DNA from: an uncultured Chitinophagaceae bacterium
GTDB lineage: Bacteria; Bacteroidota; Bacteroidia; Chitinophagales; Chitinophagaceae
Direction of reading: 5' to 3'
NCBI GenBank assembly: GCA_934502905.1
Contig: CAKSVK010000006.1
Span: 1-49,792, forward strand
DNA: 49,792 nt
Below, piece by piece: positions 24,938 to 33,505 of the stretch. How positions within the stretch are numbered: position 1 is the first letter of the stretch; the number at the start of each line of letters is the position of its first letter. The position numbers were made by a program, and so were the translations under genes. The notes beneath the pieces were generated by a model that did not search any database, was not told the origin of the DNA, and was given only the letters and a program-made list of their open reading frames with translations.

Positions 24938-25594
24938 TTAGTAGGTTGTAATAGTAATATCGCTGATCTCAATTTTTGCCGCCCCACCGGAATGCACCTG
25001 CACGCCAATGACGCCTTTTGACGGAATCTTATTATCGGTTTCTGTATAGTCAGCAGTTTTGATACCGTTGATGTATAATTCATGCCGGTTGCCGATCACC
25101 CGCACGATATAGCTGTTCCACCCGTCTTCCTTCAACAGCTTTTTCAGCACGGTCAAATCACCGCGGACCAGCAACCCCCTCCTGTGCTCATCATAAATAT
25201 CGCCCCAGTAGCCATTCCCGATATCGGCCTGGTAGCCGTATACCACGCCGTCTTTTATCACGGTCCGGTATTGCACACCACTGTTGATCAATCCCGTGGA
25301 AGAGTCGCCCGACAAACGAAACAAAAACCGCAGCTCAAAATTTTCATATTCTTTTTCAGTGACCAGAAAAGAGTTGGCCACAATTTTGTCCTTTCCGTTC
25401 CCTCCCACCATTTTTCCATCCTCCACCTTCCATAATTCATTGTCTTTGGGAACAACGCCCTTCCATCCGGAAAGCGTTTTGCCATCAAACAGGGATACTA
25501 CCTGTCCTGTACGCTGGGCTTGTATGTTCATTCCGCCAAAACATATTAGCAGCATACAGACAAATGATCTCAGTAATTGTTGTTTCTCTTGCAT
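24938..25594 (-). CDS. DUF1080 (3-keto-disaccharide hydrolase-like) protein
   Basis: A 218-residue secreted protein with a signal peptide (cleavage near NIQAQ) and a DUF1080 jelly-roll domain. VSLFDGKTLSGWKG, the YENFELRFLFRLSGDSSTGLINSGVQYR core, GYQADIGNGYWGDIYDEHRRG and KGVIGVQVHSGGAAKIEISDITI are characteristic. Some family members cleave 3-keto-glycosides after a dehydrogenase has oxidised the sugar at C3. That fits the neighbouring cytochrome and propeller genes, but the substrate here is unproved. It is 137 bp downstream of the 729-residue fusion gene and 12 bp upstream of the propeller gene. Confidence 0.9.
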   Translation of the reverse strand: MQEKQQLLRSFVCMLLICFGGMNIQAQRTGQVVSLFDGKTLSGWKGVVPKDNELWKVEDGKMVGGNGKDKIVANSFLVTEKEYENFELRFLFRLSGDSSTGLINSGVQYRTVIKDGVVYGYQADIGNGYWGDIYDEHRRGLLVRGDLTVLKKLLKEDGWNSYIVRVIGNRHELYINGIKTADYTETDNKIPSKGVIGVQVHSGGAAKIEISDITITTY

Positions 25595-25731
25595 GTTCTG
25601 AATATTCAGGATTAAAGAACGGAAACTCTTTTAGCCGCATTCCCTTCAGACCGCAAAAAGTTATGTGTCCGGAAGGTTTCATCGGAATAGCAGCATCGGA
25701 TAAATTTACTCATTTGCACGCACAAAAATCG

Positions 25732-27921
25732 TCAGTTTATCAATATTTCATCTATCAGCAACATCGCAGGATTGCCTTTCCCCGAAGACCACTCCGGTAG
25801 CTCCATCACCGGTTTGGCAACGATCTTCAAGCAGGTTATCTCTTCCTGCTTACACTGAATGCTGATGAGCTTTGCTTCCCTTTCGTCTTCCTTCTTTAGC
25901 CGGACTGGCTTTGTAGAAGAGAGAGGCTTGAGGTTATCTTTATCCGTCCCGCCCCATATCTCAAACAGTTCCGGGGGGAACGCCTGTTCTCCGCCGGAGA
26001 GGTAAACATGCAGGCTCACCGATTGAACATTCACCGGCTTTTCATACAGGCACATCAATTCAAGATTACTTCCTTTGAATGCGATCCACTTGTTTTTCGT
26101 GTAGCGGTGTATGTTAAGCCCTCCTAATTCGCCATCAAAAAAAGTATATACACCATCACCCCTGTAGTTCTCAAAAGGTTCTGCCATATAATACATGCTG
26201 TCCGGCCTGAAAGCGTTTTTGTAAAATGTAAACGTTGACAGCTCGCTGCTGATCCAGCCTTCTTTATATGCTTTTGCCTTCACTGTTGTATTCTCTGTTA
26301 TAAATATATCTTTTTGCATCAAAGGCGAACGAATGCTGTCAGGATCCGTACCATCCGTGGTATACCGGATATCCACACCATAGATCGGATGGTCCAGTGG
26401 CAGGGCAAGCGTGTCTTTAAATACAACTGAATTATTTGACAGTCGCGGCGCAATAAGCCTGGAAGGAACACCATCGTCCCGGTAACCGGTAATGAAATGT
26501 ATTGCCGGGCTCGCTTTTTTCAACTGATCAATTTCTTCCGGGCTTAGAGGGTTATTCCATATGGCCACCTGCTGCAGCTTTTCCATGGGTTGTAGCACGG
26601 TCAGGCTCTTATAGTCTGTCTTTGTACCGGACAGGTACAGGTTCCTCAGGTGTGGCAGGCTGACAAGATCCTGTAATCCGGAGCCTGTGATATCAGTAAA
26701 GTTCAGGTTCAGGCGCCGCAGGTTTTGAAACTGCGCGACGACTTTGAGATCTTCATCTCTTACCGGGAGCTTATTCAGGTCCAATGAAACGATCTGTGTT
26801 TTTACCGGCAGCAATTCTTCCAGCTTTTTTACAGACCAGGTGGCGCCATTATATAACTTTGCCGCCAGCGCAGGAGACTCTCTTGCCAGGGTATTCACCA
26901 GCCGGTCGTTATTATTCAGCTGCTCTACCAGCTCTTTTTTAGCGGGTGTAAAATCGAAAGATTCCTGCGTGTCCAGGAAACCCGTTGCGAGCTCTCTCAA
27001 AGAATCGCCGGGGGTAAGGGATACAAGCTTAGTAGAGAAATCAGCGCCGTTTTGTATCCACATCTCCAGCAATGCAGCTTCTTCAGCGGTTAGCTGCGGT
27101 TTACCCGGCGGTGGCATGCGCTTTTCATCATCTTCCGGCAAATGGATCCGTTCCAGCAACAGGCTGATCTCCGGCTGACCGGCCACAAACAAGGCGCCCG
27201 TTTTACCGCCTTTCATAAACGAAACGGAATCCCGCAATACCAGGCTCCCTTTCGCTTTGCCCGGATTGTGGCAGGAAGCGCATTTTTCCTGCACAATGGG
27301 CATAATGATATGATCAAAAACAACAGCTTCTTCCAGCGCTACCATTTCCTTTTTCTCCTCTGCGGCAGGAAAAAGAAATCCTTCTCCGTGAGTAAGTGTT
27401 GCGCCATAGTGGCCCGCGGCAGCCACCAGGAAAATAGACAGGATAGATATGACCTTATAGATCCGGACATTTCTCCACAACGTGTTGCGAAACCAGTAGA
27501 TCATAGAGGAAACAAATACAATTGCAATGCCGGTCCACATGTGCAGGCTCAATGTTTCTCCTTCGTAACCATCCTCCTTTGACAAAAACAAACCGGTGAT
27601 GACAGTGATGGCAGAAAAAAGTGCGGCCAGCAAAAGCAAATGTCCTGTCAGCTGGTGCTGTAACTGTCTTTGCGGCTCGTTTTTGAATGTGAAAAAAACC
27701 GAGATCAAAGTAAGCACCAGCAACACAATGGGAAAATGTAATATCACCGGGTGCAGCCTGCCAAAAGGCAGTAGCCAGGTTGGCACATAAAGACTATTGT
27801 TGAATACCGCGATAAAAGCAATATAAATATTGAGGGCAAACAGTATGTTTTCTGCCAGCTTTTTCAGGTTCACGGGAAATCTTGTTTTTGTGAATCGTTT
27901 TGTAAAAGGAAGCTTATGCAA
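25732..27921 (-). CDS. Membrane / cytochrome c / LRR / chitobiase-C fusion protein
   Basis: A 729-residue mosaic. Residues about 25-171 have five membrane segments of a DUF2231-like type (LHPVILHFPIVLLVL at 56-70). A planctomycete-type cytochrome c follows with CASCH (214-218) and RMPPPGKPQLT. Residues about 365-470 are leucine-rich repeats (LKVVAQFQNLRRLNLNFTDI, LPHLRNLYLSGTKT). Residues about 490-560 resemble the chitobiase C-terminal / FN3-associated domain (YTTDGTDPDS, KAKAYKEGWISSE), and the C-terminus is a discoidin-like beta domain. The frame starts at TTG 27921, overlapping the DUF1501 stop by 8 bp (translational coupling); GTG at 27873 is an alternative start. It probably feeds electrons to the membrane while binding glycan outside. 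Confidence 0.85.
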   Translation of the reverse strand: MHKLPFTKRFTKTRFPVNLKKLAENILFALNIYIAFIAVFNNSLYVPTWLLPFGRLHPVILHFPIVLLVLTLISVFFTFKNEPQRQLQHQLTGHLLLLAALFSAITVITGLFLSKEDGYEGETLSLHMWTGIAIVFVSSMIYWFRNTLWRNVRIYKVISILSIFLVAAAGHYGATLTHGEGFLFPAAEEKKEMVALEEAVVFDHIIMPIVQEKCASCHNPGKAKGSLVLRDSVSFMKGGKTGALFVAGQPEISLLLERIHLPEDDEKRMPPPGKPQLTAEEAALLEMWIQNGADFSTKLVSLTPGDSLRELATGFLDTQESFDFTPAKKELVEQLNNNDRLVNTLARESPALAAKLYNGATWSVKKLEELLPVKTQIVSLDLNKLPVRDEDLKVVAQFQNLRRLNLNFTDITGSGLQDLVSLPHLRNLYLSGTKTDYKSLTVLQPMEKLQQVAIWNNPLSPEEIDQLKKASPAIHFITGYRDDGVPSRLIAPRLSNNSVVFKDTLALPLDHPIYGVDIRYTTDGTDPDSIRSPLMQKDIFITENTTVKAKAYKEGWISSELSTFTFYKNAFRPDSMYYMAEPFENYRGDGVYTFFDGELGGLNIHRYTKNKWIAFKGSNLELMCLYEKPVNVQSVSLHVYLSGGEQAFPPELFEIWGGTDKDNLKPLSSTKPVRLKKEDEREAKLISIQCKQEEITCLKIVAKPVMELPEWSSGKGNPAMLLIDEILIN

Positions 27922-29368
27922 TCAGGTCTTTTACAACGGTACCAGCCACATCTGTTAAACGATAGCGACGTCCCAGATGCTTATACGTCAGCCTTTCATG
28001 ATCCAGTCCCAGCAGGTGGAGCATAGTGGCATGGAAATCGTGCACATGTACGGGGTTTTTGATAATGTTGTATCCGAACTCATCCGTTTCTCCGTACACC
28101 ATGCCGGTTTTGATCCCGCCACCGGTCATCCAGATGGAAAAGCAACGGGGGTGATGATCCCTTCCATAATTATCATGCTGCAAACGTCCCTGCGAGTAGT
28201 TGGTACGACCGAATTCCCCACCCCAGATCACCAGGGTTTCATCGAGCAGCCCTCTTTGTTTCAGGTCTGTGATCAACGCGGCAGAAGCCTGGTCCGTATC
28301 CATGGCCTGACCGGCCATTTCATTCGGCAGGTTACTATGCTGGTCCCATCCCTGGTGATAGAGCTGTACAAACCGCACGCCACTTTCCGACAGCTTCCTG
28401 GCCAGCAGGCAGTTAGCTGCATAGGTGCCCGGTATCAGGCAATCGGCTCCATATAGCTTAATAATGGAATCCGGTTCTTTTGACAGGTCCATGATCTCGG
28501 GTACGGCTGTTTGCATACGATAGGCCATTTCGTACTGTTGCACCTTGGTGGTTATTTCAGGATCACCGAACTCCTTATAGGTAATATCGTTGAGCTGACC
28601 CAGGTGATCCAGGATCTTACGCCGGTTCTCCCGGTTCATTCCGTTGGGGTCTTTCAGATACAGCACAGGATCGTCGCTGTCACTGAATTGTATTCCCTGG
28701 TGAATGGAATCCAGGAAGCCATTGCTCCATAACTTACTGTAAACACCCTGTGCATCGCCTTTACCCCTTGACAACAATACTGTAAAAGCAGGCAGGTTAT
28801 TGTTTTCGCTGCCCAGTCCATAGCTCAGCCAGGCGCCCATGCTCGGCAGGTTACCCTGTTGTGCCCCGGTTTGAAAAAAAGTAAGCGCTGGATCATGATT
28901 GATGGCCTCTGTATACATGGAACGGATGATACAGATGTCATCTACTATTTTAGAGGTATGGGGAAACAAATCGCTTACCCATGCCTGTGACTCTCCATAT
29001 TGCCTGAAATCATAATAGGACCCCACCAGCGGAAAAGACGATTGCCCGGATGTCATCCCGGTCAGCCGCTGGCCTCTCCTGATAGACTCCGGTAATTCCT
29101 TTCCCATCATTTCACGCAACCTGGGCTTGTAATCAAAAGATTCCAGCTGAGAAGGTGCTCCGTTCTGCGACAGATAAATTACTCTCTTTGCCCTGGGAGC
29201 AAAATGCGGTATACCCGGCACAAAGGCTTCCGTTTCATCACTACTCCTGCGGAAAAGGTCAGGGATCATCAGTGAACCCAGGGCCATGCTTCCTAATCCC
29301 AGGCTGAGCCTGGATAAAAATCTCCGCCGGTTCAGATTGAGATTATATTCCATCAGGTTCTTGTTCAT
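27914..29368 (-). CDS. DUF1501 Tat-exported protein
   Basis: A 484-residue DUF1501 protein, a sulfatase/alkaline-phosphatase-fold family of unproven activity. It begins with a twin-arginine signal (NRRRFLSRLSLGLGSMALGSLM, Arg14-Arg16), meaning export of a folded, probably metal-bound protein. ARAKRVIYLSQNGAPSQLESFDYKP, ELPESIRRGQRLTGM, GVRFVQLYHQGWDQHSNLP and LVIWGGEFGRTNYSQG...GRDHHPRCFSIWMTGGGIK are family landmarks. In nearly all genomes it is adjacent to a DUF1549/DUF1553 gene, as here (27 bp away), and it overlaps the next gene by 8 bp. Confidence 0.93.
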   Translation of the reverse strand: MNKNLMEYNLNLNRRRFLSRLSLGLGSMALGSLMIPDLFRRSSDETEAFVPGIPHFAPRAKRVIYLSQNGAPSQLESFDYKPRLREMMGKELPESIRRGQRLTGMTSGQSSFPLVGSYYDFRQYGESQAWVSDLFPHTSKIVDDICIIRSMYTEAINHDPALTFFQTGAQQGNLPSMGAWLSYGLGSENNNLPAFTVLLSRGKGDAQGVYSKLWSNGFLDSIHQGIQFSDSDDPVLYLKDPNGMNRENRRKILDHLGQLNDITYKEFGDPEITTKVQQYEMAYRMQTAVPEIMDLSKEPDSIIKLYGADCLIPGTYAANCLLARKLSESGVRFVQLYHQGWDQHSNLPNEMAGQAMDTDQASAALITDLKQRGLLDETLVIWGGEFGRTNYSQGRLQHDNYGRDHHPRCFSIWMTGGGIKTGMVYGETDEFGYNIIKNPVHVHDFHATMLHLLGLDHERLTYKHLGRRYRLTDVAGTVVKDLIA

Positions 29369-29395
29369 ATGCGCCGTTTTTTGAGTATTACCAGT

Positions 29396-31711
29396 TTACG
29401 ATCTTGAAATAGCTTCTTCCATATTATATATAGCAGAGATCACCTGCATTAATGAGGCTGTTTGTTTCTTGTCAATACTTTGAGCCAGAGGGCATTCTCC
29501 CACAGCCAGCATTTCATTTGCTTTTTGCAAATCAATTTCCTTTACCTGTTCCTCGTAAAGGTTCGTCAGGATCTTTACCTCTTTTTCACCCGCATTTCTG
29601 CACACGATCAGGCGGAATGCTTTTTTGATCTTTTCCTCTGCAGCCGAAGATTCCTGCTGTAAGGTAGAAGCCAACACCCTTGCCGCTTCCAGCACCGTTG
29701 GATCATTCATCATCACCAGCGCCTGCAATGGTGTATTGGTGGTCAATCGTCCGGTTTCGCATACTTCTCTTTTGCTGGCATCAAAAATGCTCATCTGCGG
29801 AGGTAATACCGTCCTTTTCACAAGCGTGTACAAACCCCTTCTGTAGAGGCTTTCACCCCGGTCCTGGATATAGGTTGCCAGGATGCCCCTGCCGGATGTT
29901 GCGGTTTCCCATAACCCTTTGGGCTGGTAGTGCTTTACACTGGGACCACCGATTTTTTTCACCAGCAGCCCACTGCTGGACAACACGATATCTCGTACCA
30001 GCTCCGCTTTCACCCTGTGCCGGGAGGCTCTTGCCATCAGGTTGTTACCGGGGTCGCGCTCCAGCTTTTCTTTGGATATCACAGAAGATTGGCGGTAAGT
30101 AGCAGACATTACCAGTTGCTTCACCAGCCGCTTAACATCCCACTCATGCTCCATAAAATCTACGGCTAACCAGTCCAGTAACTCCGGATGTGTAGGCAGG
30201 GTTCCCTGCATGCCGAAATCAGCCGTTGTACTGACAATGCCTTTTCCGAAAAATTCCTGCCACATCTGGTTGATAAATATTCTTGCTGTCAGCGGGTTTT
30301 TCTTATCAAATAACCATTGGCTCAATCCCATGCGGTTGGAAGGATATTCCGGCCCAAAAGTCATGATAGACTCCGGGGTGCCGGGCGTAACTTCTTCTTT
30401 GGGTGAATCATAGGATCCACGGTCCAGCACATACGCTTTTCTCACGGAATCTTTAAGCTCACCCATGATGGATATTTTCAGGGTATTGGTATCCGTCTTT
30501 TGAACAAAGTTCAGAATACCCTTTACATCCTCATTAGTGATCTCCATTTGAGGATTTTTGGCAAAAGACTGGACATTATGGGTGCCGCCTTCTATCCCGT
30601 TCTCTTCAATATTGTTGAAAAAGGAAAACATCCGGAAATATTCTTTCTGCGAAAGCGGATCGTATTTGTGATCGTGGCAACGGGCACACTCAAACGAAAT
30701 GCCCAGGAATGCTTTACCGAAAGTGTTGGTACGGTCTGCCACATATTCTACCCTGTATTCTTCCTGTATGATCCCCCCTTCTTCTGTTATTTTATGATTC
30801 CGGTTGAAGCTGGTAGCTAATAACTGCTCTTTATTCGCATCCGGCATCAGATCTCCTGCCAGCTGCCAGGTCACAAACTGGTTGTAAGGCATGTTTTTGT
30901 TGAAAGCATGTATCACCCAGTCTCTCCATGGCCATTGACTCCGGTAGTTGTCATCCTGGTAACCATGCGAATCAGCATAACGCGCCAGGTCCAGCCAGTA
31001 AATAGCCATTTTTTCGCCATATGCAGGCTGCTTCAGCAATTCATCCACCATTTTTTCATAAGCAGCTTCACTGTTATCGGATAAAAAACGATCCATCATT
31101 TCCAGCGTTGGTAGCAGGCCTGTAATATCCAGGCTGATCCGCTTTAACAGCCGTTCCTTATCAGCCTCCTCATTGGGCTTCATTTTGGCTTTTTCTATTT
31201 TCTGCAATACAAAAAAGTCTATTTCGTTCCTGGGCCACTCCGCATCTTTCACATCCGGAAGCTCCTTTTTTTCAGGAGATGTAAACGCCCAGTGCCGCTC
31301 ATAACGGGCGCCCTGCTCAATCCATTTTTTTATAAGGCCGATCTCCTGTTCCGTTAAAGTAAGATTAGATGATAGCGGGGGCATGATCAAAGTAGGATCC
31401 TTTGTTACCAGACGGGTATAGGCAACAGACAGCTCCGGCTTTCCTGGAACAATAGCATGCATCCCCGGGTTATCCCTGAGTGCCTCGTATGCATTTTCGG
31501 CTATATCCAGCCGTAACCCTCCTTCCTGTTTGTTAGCGTCGGGGCCATGACAAGCAAAACATTTATCAGATAGTATGGGACGAATATCAAAATTATAGCT
31601 GATGAGACCAGCGCTTGTGGGGGAGTCGCCTGAAGCGGCTGTGTTGCAGGATTGTATAATGGCTGCGGACAGGGCGATGGTTAGGGAAATGAATAACAAT
31701 ATCTTTCTCAT
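29396..31711 (-). CDS. PSCyt1-DUF1549-DUF1553 cytochrome lipoprotein
   Basis: A 771-residue lipoprotein (lipobox Cys22) with planctomycete-type domains in order: PSCyt1 with CFACHGPD (51-58) and LIMPP, then PSCyt2/DUF1549 (WPRNEIDFFVLQKIEKAKMKPN through DLARYADSHGYQDD...RDWVIHAFNKNMPYNQF), a second haem motif CARCHDHKYDP (342-352), then PSD1/DUF1553 (NPLTARIFINQMWQEFFGKGIV...LLDWLAVDFMEHEWDVKRLVKQLVMSATYRQ). Two c-type haems suggest electron transfer outside the cytoplasm. It is the first gene of the five-gene minus-strand cluster and pairs with DUF1501. No enzymatic reaction has been securely shown for this pair. Confidence 0.94.
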   Translation of the reverse strand: MRKILLFISLTIALSAAIIQSCNTAASGDSPTSAGLISYNFDIRPILSDKCFACHGPDANKQEGGLRLDIAENAYEALRDNPGMHAIVPGKPELSVAYTRLVTKDPTLIMPPLSSNLTLTEQEIGLIKKWIEQGARYERHWAFTSPEKKELPDVKDAEWPRNEIDFFVLQKIEKAKMKPNEEADKERLLKRISLDITGLLPTLEMMDRFLSDNSEAAYEKMVDELLKQPAYGEKMAIYWLDLARYADSHGYQDDNYRSQWPWRDWVIHAFNKNMPYNQFVTWQLAGDLMPDANKEQLLATSFNRNHKITEEGGIIQEEYRVEYVADRTNTFGKAFLGISFECARCHDHKYDPLSQKEYFRMFSFFNNIEENGIEGGTHNVQSFAKNPQMEITNEDVKGILNFVQKTDTNTLKISIMGELKDSVRKAYVLDRGSYDSPKEEVTPGTPESIMTFGPEYPSNRMGLSQWLFDKKNPLTARIFINQMWQEFFGKGIVSTTADFGMQGTLPTHPELLDWLAVDFMEHEWDVKRLVKQLVMSATYRQSSVISKEKLERDPGNNLMARASRHRVKAELVRDIVLSSSGLLVKKIGGPSVKHYQPKGLWETATSGRGILATYIQDRGESLYRRGLYTLVKRTVLPPQMSIFDASKREVCETGRLTTNTPLQALVMMNDPTVLEAARVLASTLQQESSAAEEKIKKAFRLIVCRNAGEKEVKILTNLYEEQVKEIDLQKANEMLAVGECPLAQSIDKKQTASLMQVISAIYNMEEAISRS

Positions 31712-32331
31712 GACATACTTTCGGAGCGGATTTCACCGGCGGCCCGGCTCTCTGACAAGTTACTACAATATCTGTTAACCGGTTGCCCTGATGCTAAAAT
31801 GCTTAACAAAATAGGTAATTTTGATAATCAATCACAGTAATATGATTGGCCATTCTTTAAGGGTCAACAGTTCTTCTGTTCATTTGACAGCACTTGCTTC
31901 GCCTATACCTCCCGGAAAGGGAGCCTAACCATCCTATACGCAACAAAAAACCATACATATTTTGTAACACCCCAACGACTGAAATACCGTATCATCGGAT
32001 ACCGGCAATAACATATCACGGAGGATGCTATCCAATTTATATGTTACGATCTATTCCTAACCAAAAGCGCCCATTATCAAGACTGCTTCACTGAAATGAC
32101 TAGTTTATGGCCATTTGCTGAATAACCGTATTACAGCTACATTCATATTGTACCGCCTGCCGAAATATGGGGTCCGTCATCGTTCATCTGATACTTGCAC
32201 TCTCTTTGCACAGCAACCTGCTTTAAATTTTCCCGCCGGGGGTAATACGGCCGATAACGAACCCATTCACCGGAAAAAAATAAAATATTGCAAACTTTGG
32301 TGAAGTATTTGATGGGTTTTACAACGGACAA
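31712..32331. other. Gene-free divergent region
   Basis: This is a long AT-rich stretch between the start of the PSCyt1-DUF1553 gene (minus) and the DUF3078 gene (plus). Short reading frames here (31894-32094, 32115-32303, 32143-32331) lack family features or convincing composition, and I do not call them genes. It probably holds promoters for both directions and may be what remains of a lost gene. Confidence 0.4.
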
Positions 32332-32389
32332 CCTTACATTACTTAATTGAATTTAAGCTTACTATGTAAGGTGAATTGCATTACTTTTG
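32332..32389 (+). promoter_or_regulatory. Promoter with overlapping inverted repeat, DUF3078 gene
   Basis: TACTTTTG (32382-32389) fits the -7 consensus 17 bp before the ATG. An inverted repeat with perfect 8-bp arms, CCTTACAT (32332-32339) and ATGTAAGG (32364-32371), plus an inner CTTAA/TTAAG pair covers the -33 region and looks like an operator. Confidence 0.45.
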
Positions 32390-32406
32390 CGCAAAATTTA
32401 CGAACT

Positions 32407-33366
32407 ATGAAAAGGATTACATGGAACGCACTGGTACTCTTTACTTTATTGATTGCAACGTCTGTTTCCGCTCAGGACGAAACGATCAAAAACTTACAAA
32501 ACGAAGCGGGCAGAGCCGTGACCAAAGATCCCAACGACACCATTCCCAAAACCTGGAAAACAGGCGGCTTATTCAATATTAACGTCAACCAGGGTTCATT
32601 GACCAACTGGGCTGCGGGTGGAGACCGGTATTCTTTCTCCCTGGCAACTATGGTGAACCTGTATGCTTTCTACAAAAAGGATAAGCACATCTGGGATAAT
32701 ACCCTCGACCTGGCGTATGGTATTGTAAGCACAACCAGCCTGGGTAGCAGAAAAGCAGATGACCGGGTTGACCTGTTGTCCAAATATGGCTACCAGATCA
32801 GCCCCAAAGGATGGTACATAGGTGGGTTGGTTAACTTCAGGACCCAGTTTGCAAAAGGGTATTCTTATCCCGAAGATGCTGCTAAAATCATGATTTCCAA
32901 CTCCTTTGCTCCTGCTTATGTGCTGGTTTCCCCTACTATAACCTATCAGCCCAACGATAACTTTTCTGCGTCTCTTTCTCCGGCAACAGCCAGGTGGACG
33001 ATCGTAACAGATGAAGTTCTTTCAAATGCAGGCGCTTTTGGTGTGGATCCCGGTAAAAAAGCCAGAACAGAGTTTGGTGCTTTTGCTACCGTTGGGTACA
33101 AAACCAATCTCGCTGAAAATATTTCTTATGCCGGAAGACTCGATCTTTTCTCCAACTACCTGAAAGACCCACAGAACATAGATGTATATATGACAAATAT
33201 GTTGCTTATGAAAGTTACCCGGCTGATCACGGTAAGCCTGTCACTGGATATGATATATGACAATGATATTGCATCTATTGACAAAAATGGTAACGCAAGA
33301 GGTCCGAGAACACAGTTAAAGCAAATGTTGGGTGTCGGTCTGGCTTACAGCATTTCCAACAGATAA
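32407..33366 (+). CDS. DUF3078 outer-membrane beta-barrel-like protein
   Basis: Start taken at ATG 32407, which gives a normal signal peptide (LLIATSVSAQ); the frame is open further upstream. The mature protein (about 297 of 319 residues) matches the Bacteroidota DUF3078 family: KTWKTGGLFNINVNQGSLTNWAAGGDRYSFSL, then amphipathic strands such as WDNTLDLAYGIV, KGWYIGGLVNFRTQF, ISYAGRLDLFSNY, ending LKQMLGVGLAYSISNR with a barrel-like final strand. It is probably an outer-membrane protein. Function is unknown. It lies upstream of scpA but is separated by a promoter and hairpin. Confidence 0.85.
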   Translation: MKRITWNALVLFTLLIATSVSAQDETIKNLQNEAGRAVTKDPNDTIPKTWKTGGLFNINVNQGSLTNWAAGGDRYSFSLATMVNLYAFYKKDKHIWDNTLDLAYGIVSTTSLGSRKADDRVDLLSKYGYQISPKGWYIGGLVNFRTQFAKGYSYPEDAAKIMISNSFAPAYVLVSPTITYQPNDNFSASLSPATARWTIVTDEVLSNAGAFGVDPGKKARTEFGAFATVGYKTNLAENISYAGRLDLFSNYLKDPQNIDVYMTNMLLMKVTRLITVSLSLDMIYDNDIASIDKNGNARGPRTQLKQMLGVGLAYSISNR

Positions 33367-33430
33367 TCAGTAGCCTTTCCGGGTCCCTTTGCTTGGCAAA
33401 ATCAGTGGTACCCGGTTAGCATCTGTTACT

Positions 33431-33486
33431 TATATTTGCATTATGCGTCCCGTTTTGGTTGTTTAGTTTAACCGGGCGGGACGCAT
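33431..33486 (+). promoter_or_regulatory. scpA promoter and 5'-leader hairpin
   Basis: TATATTTG (33431-33438) is a perfect -7 element. Immediately after the expected start, a perfect 10-bp inverted repeat ATGCGTCCCG (33443-33452) / CGGGACGCAT (33477-33486) with inner GGTT/AACC would form a strong hairpin in the leader, 19 bases before the GTG start of scpA. There is no T tract, so it is not a terminator. Confidence 0.55.
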
Positions 33487-33505
33487 TGCATTTAAATATA
33501 CTGCC

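Noticed and set aside
32347..32406. Upstream extension of the DUF3078 gene by 20 residues
   Set aside because: The extension covers the promoter's -7 element and would hide the signal peptide; the ATG at 32407 gives a normal secreted start.
33379..33415. CCGGGT/ACCCGG hairpin after the DUF3078 gene as terminator
   Set aside because: The stem is only six base pairs with a 25-base loop and has no T tract.
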